Below, piece by piece: positions 44,403 through 48,189 of a stretch of 48,189 nucleotides of DNA. The notes under the pieces are model-generated. The model had not been told where the DNA came from. It ran no database searches and worked only from the letters and a program-made list of their open reading frames with translations. The position numbers were made by a program, and so were the translations under genes. Source of the stretch: Belliella filtrata (GTDB lineage Bacteria; Bacteroidota; Bacteroidia; Cytophagales; Cyclobacteriaceae); assembly GCF_022549775.1 (NCBI RefSeq), contig NZ_JAKZGP010000041.1, forward strand, positions 1 through 48,189. Direction: 5' to 3'. How positions within the stretch are numbered: the stretch's first letter is position 1; each line of letters begins with the position of its first letter.

Positions 44403-45560
44403 ATGTCTATAGAAACTAATTTAAACTTAAAAAAGCGATTTGAAAAGGTGAGATCAGACACAGAACGTATTTGTGCTCCCCTGGAAATCGAGGACTATGG
44501 AATGCAGCCTACTTCAGATGTTTCCCCTCCTAAATGGCATCTAGGACATACAACATGGTTTTTTGAAGAGTTTATTCTTAGCAAAGTCAAGGGGTATAAA
44601 CCCTTTCATTCCGCATTTTCTTTTGTATTTAACAGCTACTATGATACCGTTGGGAGCAGGGTTCTTCGCTCCCAAAGGGGTGACTTGAGTAGACCTACTG
44701 TTCGGCAGGTAATGTCATATCGAAAATATGTTACTGAACAATGTCTGGAGCTATTAAGCAATCCCATTGATCAAGAGCTTCTAGATATTTTTGAGATTGG
44801 AATCAATCACGAAGAACAACACCAAGAGCTTTTGGTGTATGATATCAAATACATTCTGGGTGCTCAACCCTTGTTCCCAATATATGCTGATATGTTTTCA
44901 ACTCAAAGAGAAGTGAATACTGGATTTAGTCAGCTTGAAGCGGGTTTGTATCCTATTGGAGCTGATCACTTATATTTCTGTTACGATAATGAGATGGGCA
45001 AGCATAAAGTGTACCTTCAGGATTTTGAAATTGCAAATAAATTGGTCACTAACGCAGAATACCTTGAGTTTATAGCAGATGGAGGTTACAGCGATTTTAA
45101 TTTATGGCTTTCTGAAGGCTTGGATTTTATCCGAAAGGAGGATATTCATGCGCCCTTGTATTGGCACCTTGTTGATGGGGAATGGCATCATTACACCCTT
45201 AACGGACTTGTTAAAATAAACTGGGATTTACCAGTACAGCATGTGAGTTACTATGAAGCTCAAGCCTTTGCTACCTGGAAAGGAATGAGGCTACCCACAG
45301 AATTTGAATGGGAGGTAGCATCTGAAAAATATAATTGGGGACAACTTTGGGAATGGACAAATAGTGCCTATTTGCCTTATCCTAATTTCCAGAAAGCAGC
45401 CGGAGCATTGGGTGAATACAACGGGAAATTTATGTGCAATCAAATTGTTCTTAAGGGAAGCTCAGTTGCTACTCCCATTGGACACAGTCGAAATACTTAT
45501 AGAAATTTCTTTCACCCATCTTCAAGATGGCTATTCTCGGGTATCAGGTTAAGTAAGTAA
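44403..45560 (+). CDS. egtB: EgtB-type sulfoxide synthase (ergothioneine biosynthesis)
   Basis: The 385-residue protein has a DinB-like N-terminal domain with the three iron-binding His of EgtB: one in PPKWHLGHTTWFFEEF (~46-49), and His136 and His140 in NHEEQHQELLVYD. A C-terminal formylglycine-generating (FGE-sulfatase) domain follows (~170-385), with MRLPTEFEWEVA, WGQLWEWTNSAY, and a closing HPSSRWLFSGIRL. It joins hercynine to a sulfur donor with O2 to make a sulfoxide. The gene is 3 bp from egtD. Genes for EgtC, EgtA and EgtE are not nearby, so the enzyme may use free cysteine instead of gamma-glutamylcysteine. It could also be an OvoA relative, but the egtD partner argues against that. 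Confidence 0.92.
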   Translation: MSIETNLNLKKRFEKVRSDTERICAPLEIEDYGMQPTSDVSPPKWHLGHTTWFFEEFILSKVKGYKPFHSAFSFVFNSYYDTVGSRVLRSQRGDLSRPTVRQVMSYRKYVTEQCLELLSNPIDQELLDIFEIGINHEEQHQELLVYDIKYILGAQPLFPIYADMFSTQREVNTGFSQLEAGLYPIGADHLYFCYDNEMGKHKVYLQDFEIANKLVTNAEYLEFIADGGYSDFNLWLSEGLDFIRKEDIHAPLYWHLVDGEWHHYTLNGLVKINWDLPVQHVSYYEAQAFATWKGMRLPTEFEWEVASEKYNWGQLWEWTNSAYLPYPNFQKAAGALGEYNGKFMCNQIVLKGSSVATPIGHSRNTYRNFFHPSSRWLFSGIRLSK

Positions 45561-45563
45561 TTT

Positions 45564-46490
45564 ATGAATAATTTTCTTCAAGATGTTACAGAAAGCTTGG
45601 CCAAGTCACATAAAAGTATCCCGTCAAAATACTTTTATGATGAAAAAGGGTCAAGGATTTTTCAAGAGATAATGACTTTGGAAGCCTATTATCTTCCTAG
45701 ATGTGAAATGGAAATTCTAGAACAAAGTGCAGCGGCTATTTTGAGTCACTTCAACGATCAGAATATGGATTTTATTGATTTAGGTGCAGGTGATGGATCT
45801 AAAATGATTTCATTTCTGCGGCAAGTTCATCATAAACTTAATGCACCAAGCTATATTCCAATGGATATTTCACCAGAAATCCTTAAAGTGAATCAGAATT
45901 TGATTCAAAATGCTATTCCTAATTTAGATATTTTAGCTATCCCAGGTGATTATTTTGTTTCGACCCATCAAATAAAGCAAAGACCAAATCCTATGGTTGT
46001 GATGTATATGGGTAGCAATATCGGAAACTTTAGGCTAGAAGAAGCAGTAGAGTTTTTGCGTTTTATAAATGACTTCCTAAATAAGGGGGATTTTTTGCTT
46101 ATGGGAGTTGACCTTAAAAAAGACCCTAGTACCATACAAGCAGCTTATAATGATAAAGAGGGAGTTACCAAAAAGTTCAACTTGAATTTACTGGAAAGAA
46201 TCAATAGAGAGCTTGGTGCCAATTTTAACCTTGATTTGTTTGATCACTATGGAACATACAACCCTTCAAGTGGAGAGGCACAAAGTTATTTGATAAGTTT
46301 AGAAGAACAACTAATTAGTATTGCTGAAAAGAAATATCATTTTGAAAAATTTGAAACCATACATACTGAAATTTCAAGAAAATTCAGTTTAGTGGAATTA
46401 AATGACATGGGGCATGAGTCAGGCTTTACATGGAATAAGCATTTTTTGGATAGCAAAGCTTTTTTTTCACTCAGTCTCTTTAGGAAATAA
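45564..46490 (+). CDS. egtD: EgtD-type histidine N-alpha-methyltransferase
   Basis: The 308-residue protein matches EgtD: IPSKYFYDEKGSRIFQEI at ~19-36, the SAM-binding IDLGAGDGSK at 71-80, YIPMDISPEIL, and VVMYMGSNIGNFRLEEAVEF. It also has GVDLKKDPSTIQAAYND and the C-terminal FSLVELNDMGHESGF block. It trimethylates histidine to hercynine, the substrate of EgtB. It starts three bases after the egtB stop, forming a two-gene operon. ATG 45564. Confidence 0.95.
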   Translation: MNNFLQDVTESLAKSHKSIPSKYFYDEKGSRIFQEIMTLEAYYLPRCEMEILEQSAAAILSHFNDQNMDFIDLGAGDGSKMISFLRQVHHKLNAPSYIPMDISPEILKVNQNLIQNAIPNLDILAIPGDYFVSTHQIKQRPNPMVVMYMGSNIGNFRLEEAVEFLRFINDFLNKGDFLLMGVDLKKDPSTIQAAYNDKEGVTKKFNLNLLERINRELGANFNLDLFDHYGTYNPSSGEAQSYLISLEEQLISIAEKKYHFEKFETIHTEISRKFSLVELNDMGHESGFTWNKHFLDSKAFFSLSLFRK

Positions 46491-46557
46491 GGTTACCAGA
46501 TTCCTCCTAACCTAACCTAAGATAATTCTGCGCAGTAATGACAGCTGAAGGTTTTGC

Positions 46558-47721
46558 TTAAGAATTCATGCTTTTGATTTTACTCCATATTTTTTGGCCC
46601 AATCTACCTAAAAAATGATTGTCTTGATTTTTCTTTAAATCTTCATCTCCAAGTAAGTAGCCTAATGGCGCTAAAGTCTCTGATGCATCAAAGCAAATTT
46701 TTAAAATCGCAGCTATTGGAATGCTTAAAATCATACCTGAAACACCCCATAACATTCCTCCAATGATGACCACTAAAATCGTCATTAATGGATTGAGGTG
46801 AACCTTATCACCCACCACATAGGGCTCCAAAATATAACTCTCTATAAACTGAGCAAGGCTGTAAGTTGCTGCAACAATAATAAGCGATGTTGTGTCTACC
46901 CCACTAAATAGGGAATAAGCCATGGCCAAAACAAAGCCTAAAACCACACCCAAATAAGGAATCAATGATAATAATGCGGCAATTAAGCTAATTAGAAAAA
47001 CATTGTCAACACCTGCAATTTGTAATCCAATGGCATAGATCACAGCCAGAAATATAAGCAATATTATCCTTCCTGCTAAAAAGTTTAATGCAAGTGAAAC
47101 TGCTTGATTTAAAATGATTTCTGTAGATTTTTTATTTTCAGAACTGAAGAATTTCAAAATAGATAGTTTTATCTTTTTGCGATAAGTGAGCATAAAAAAC
47201 AGGTAAACAAAGGTCAACAAGGAGTTCCCTATAAATTCAAAGGTATTAATAATGAAACTTTGAATAACATTGTTAGAAACTGGGGATTGATCACCTTCAT
47301 CTTCTGAAGTTTCTTCAGTTTCTGACTCGGTGTTTTCTTCATCAAAGATAAAGGAGGGGAGTTGGTCTTCAATATTAGCGCCTGATTTTTCTTCTAAGTA
47401 GGATAAAACCTGAGAGAATTTAGGTTTAAGTTCCTTTTGCATTTCAGGCCATTTTTCTGAGATGTTCTGGCCTTGAATAAATATCACCAAAAAAAAGGAG
47501 AAGTATAATGTAATCGCAATAGTTACGCATACCAATGAGGACAGTGCTCTGGAGATTCTTAATCCTTCCAATTTCCTTGAAAGCGGTATACAAACCAAGG
47601 AAATTAATATCGCAAAAAATAAGGGTATAAAAAAACTTGCAGCTATAATCAGCCCTTTAGTTAAATAGAAAATTGCAATAATCAGCAGCAATACAACAAT
47701 TTTTGTGGAGTGATTTTTCAT
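46558..47721 (-). CDS. AI-2E family transporter (PerM-like)
   Basis: The 387-residue protein has about eight membrane helices: three at the N-terminus (IVVLLLIIAIFYLTKGLIIA etc.) and more after ~160. It has the family's closing region SLIPYLGVVLGFVLAMAYSL, then LEPYVVGDKVHLNPLMTILV and GGMLWGVSGMILSIPIAAIL. A strongly acidic loop (DEENTESETEETSEDEGDQS) between the early and later helices is unusual. The family covers proposed AI-2 exporters and sodium-proton antiporters, so the substrate is uncertain. It converges with egtD. Confidence 0.9.
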   Translation of the reverse strand: MKNHSTKIVVLLLIIAIFYLTKGLIIAASFFIPLFFAILISLVCIPLSRKLEGLRISRALSSLVCVTIAITLYFSFFLVIFIQGQNISEKWPEMQKELKPKFSQVLSYLEEKSGANIEDQLPSFIFDEENTESETEETSEDEGDQSPVSNNVIQSFIINTFEFIGNSLLTFVYLFFMLTYRKKIKLSILKFFSSENKKSTEIILNQAVSLALNFLAGRIILLIFLAVIYAIGLQIAGVDNVFLISLIAALLSLIPYLGVVLGFVLAMAYSLFSGVDTTSLIIVAATYSLAQFIESYILEPYVVGDKVHLNPLMTILVVIIGGMLWGVSGMILSIPIAAILKICFDASETLAPLGYLLGDEDLKKNQDNHFLGRLGQKIWSKIKSMNS

Positions 47722-48189
47722 GTAATGAGTGTAAATTTTAATGTAAAATCCTGTTGAAGTTATTCAGTAAGATATAGATATATCTTATTGAACTCACTTT
47801 AAAAAAATGAAAATGATGGCGCCCCATACGAGTACTAGGTGTATACAAACTTGAAGGATTTACTGGGTTTTATCACCAGATTCAAATTTGATCATTACCT
47901 CATTTTTCGATCATAGGGGCATCATCATTTATAATAGTTGGTTGTTTTCAAAATCACTAAATGGTACAAAATTCCTGTTATTTATAAATACCATTAGTAG
48001 ATTAGTATTCATTATTAATGCCAACAAGGGAGTTGAGTCAATATTCATTGTGATACTAATTTGTAACTACTCAGGTTTTAATTTAGCTATATGATTTAGA
48101 TTTTCTAAGATATTTCCCGAACGTTTGATCAGGGTATCCACGACGGATCTTATAACACAGAAGTTTTCAGCTCCATTGTTGGATTTGAA
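47722..48189. other. Intergenic end of the window
   Basis: No credible gene. The window ends 468 bases after the start codon of the AI-2E-family gene, so an incomplete gene could follow outside. Confidence 0.4.

Noticed and set aside
47888-48094. 68-codon plus-strand frame at the window end
   Set aside because: It is AT-rich with a random-looking composition and no recognisable motif or start context.

Overview
The window looks like a chromosomal segment of a Bacteroidota bacterium, most likely order Cytophagales (Cyclobacteriaceae-like). The signs are an AT-rich genome, genes mostly lacking Shine-Dalgarno sequences, a TAnnTTTG-type -7 box, a Bacteroides-type MobA/MobB/MobC module, an ECF sigma factor next to a beta-barrel partner, and families common in that phylum (QEGLA peptidase, SPW-repeat protein, Rcp1-like regulator). 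The genus is an inference.

Region 1 (1-14.9 kb) is accessory DNA. It holds a mobilization module: coupling protein MobC, relaxase MobB and accessory MobA, all on the minus strand, with an ArdC-type antirestriction gene downstream. A 0.6-kb direct repeat containing the 3' end of ardC lies on both sides of an IS1634-like insertion sequence and a YhcG-type nuclease gene. Beyond the mobilization genes are toxin and defence genes: a DUF6922/AbiEii pair whose toxin is cut by a stop codon, a class II Fic protein, the remnant of an excisionase-like HTH protein, and a three-gene HipB-HipS-HipT system with three evenly spaced operators. A decayed radC fragment follows. No integrase is visible, so the element is either incomplete in this window or degraded.

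Region 2 (15-24 kb) mixes core genes with debris. An ECF sigma factor and a co-transcribed membrane-anchored beta-barrel protein stand divergent to an outer-membrane protein, and both promoters carry the same candidate ECF -35/-10 pair. A 305-bp MITE-like element with 5-bp target duplications follows. Then come terC, two small hypothetical genes, and a sodium-dependent (NSS) transporter followed by a chain of micro-ORFs, the first a MetS-like 33-residue peptide. A second radC fragment closes the region.

Region 3 (24-48 kb) reads as a stress-tolerance neighbourhood. It has an SPW-repeat membrane protein, an AstE-like deacylase convergent with an ATP-grasp ligase/QEGLA metallopeptidase operon, a lipoprotein, a DUF892 ferritin-like protein, an AraC-type regulator, DUF2267 and PRC-barrel proteins, an NtrC-type regulator, an Rcp1-like receiver, a large clade-2 catalase, a CsbD-like protein, a nitroreductase-like protein, a YetF-type membrane protein, a YghA-like dehydrogenase, the ergothioneine genes egtB-egtD and an AI-2E-family transporter. 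The families point to oxidative, osmotic or desiccation stress; a shared regulon is inferred and not shown. No rRNA, tRNA or CRISPR array was recognised.
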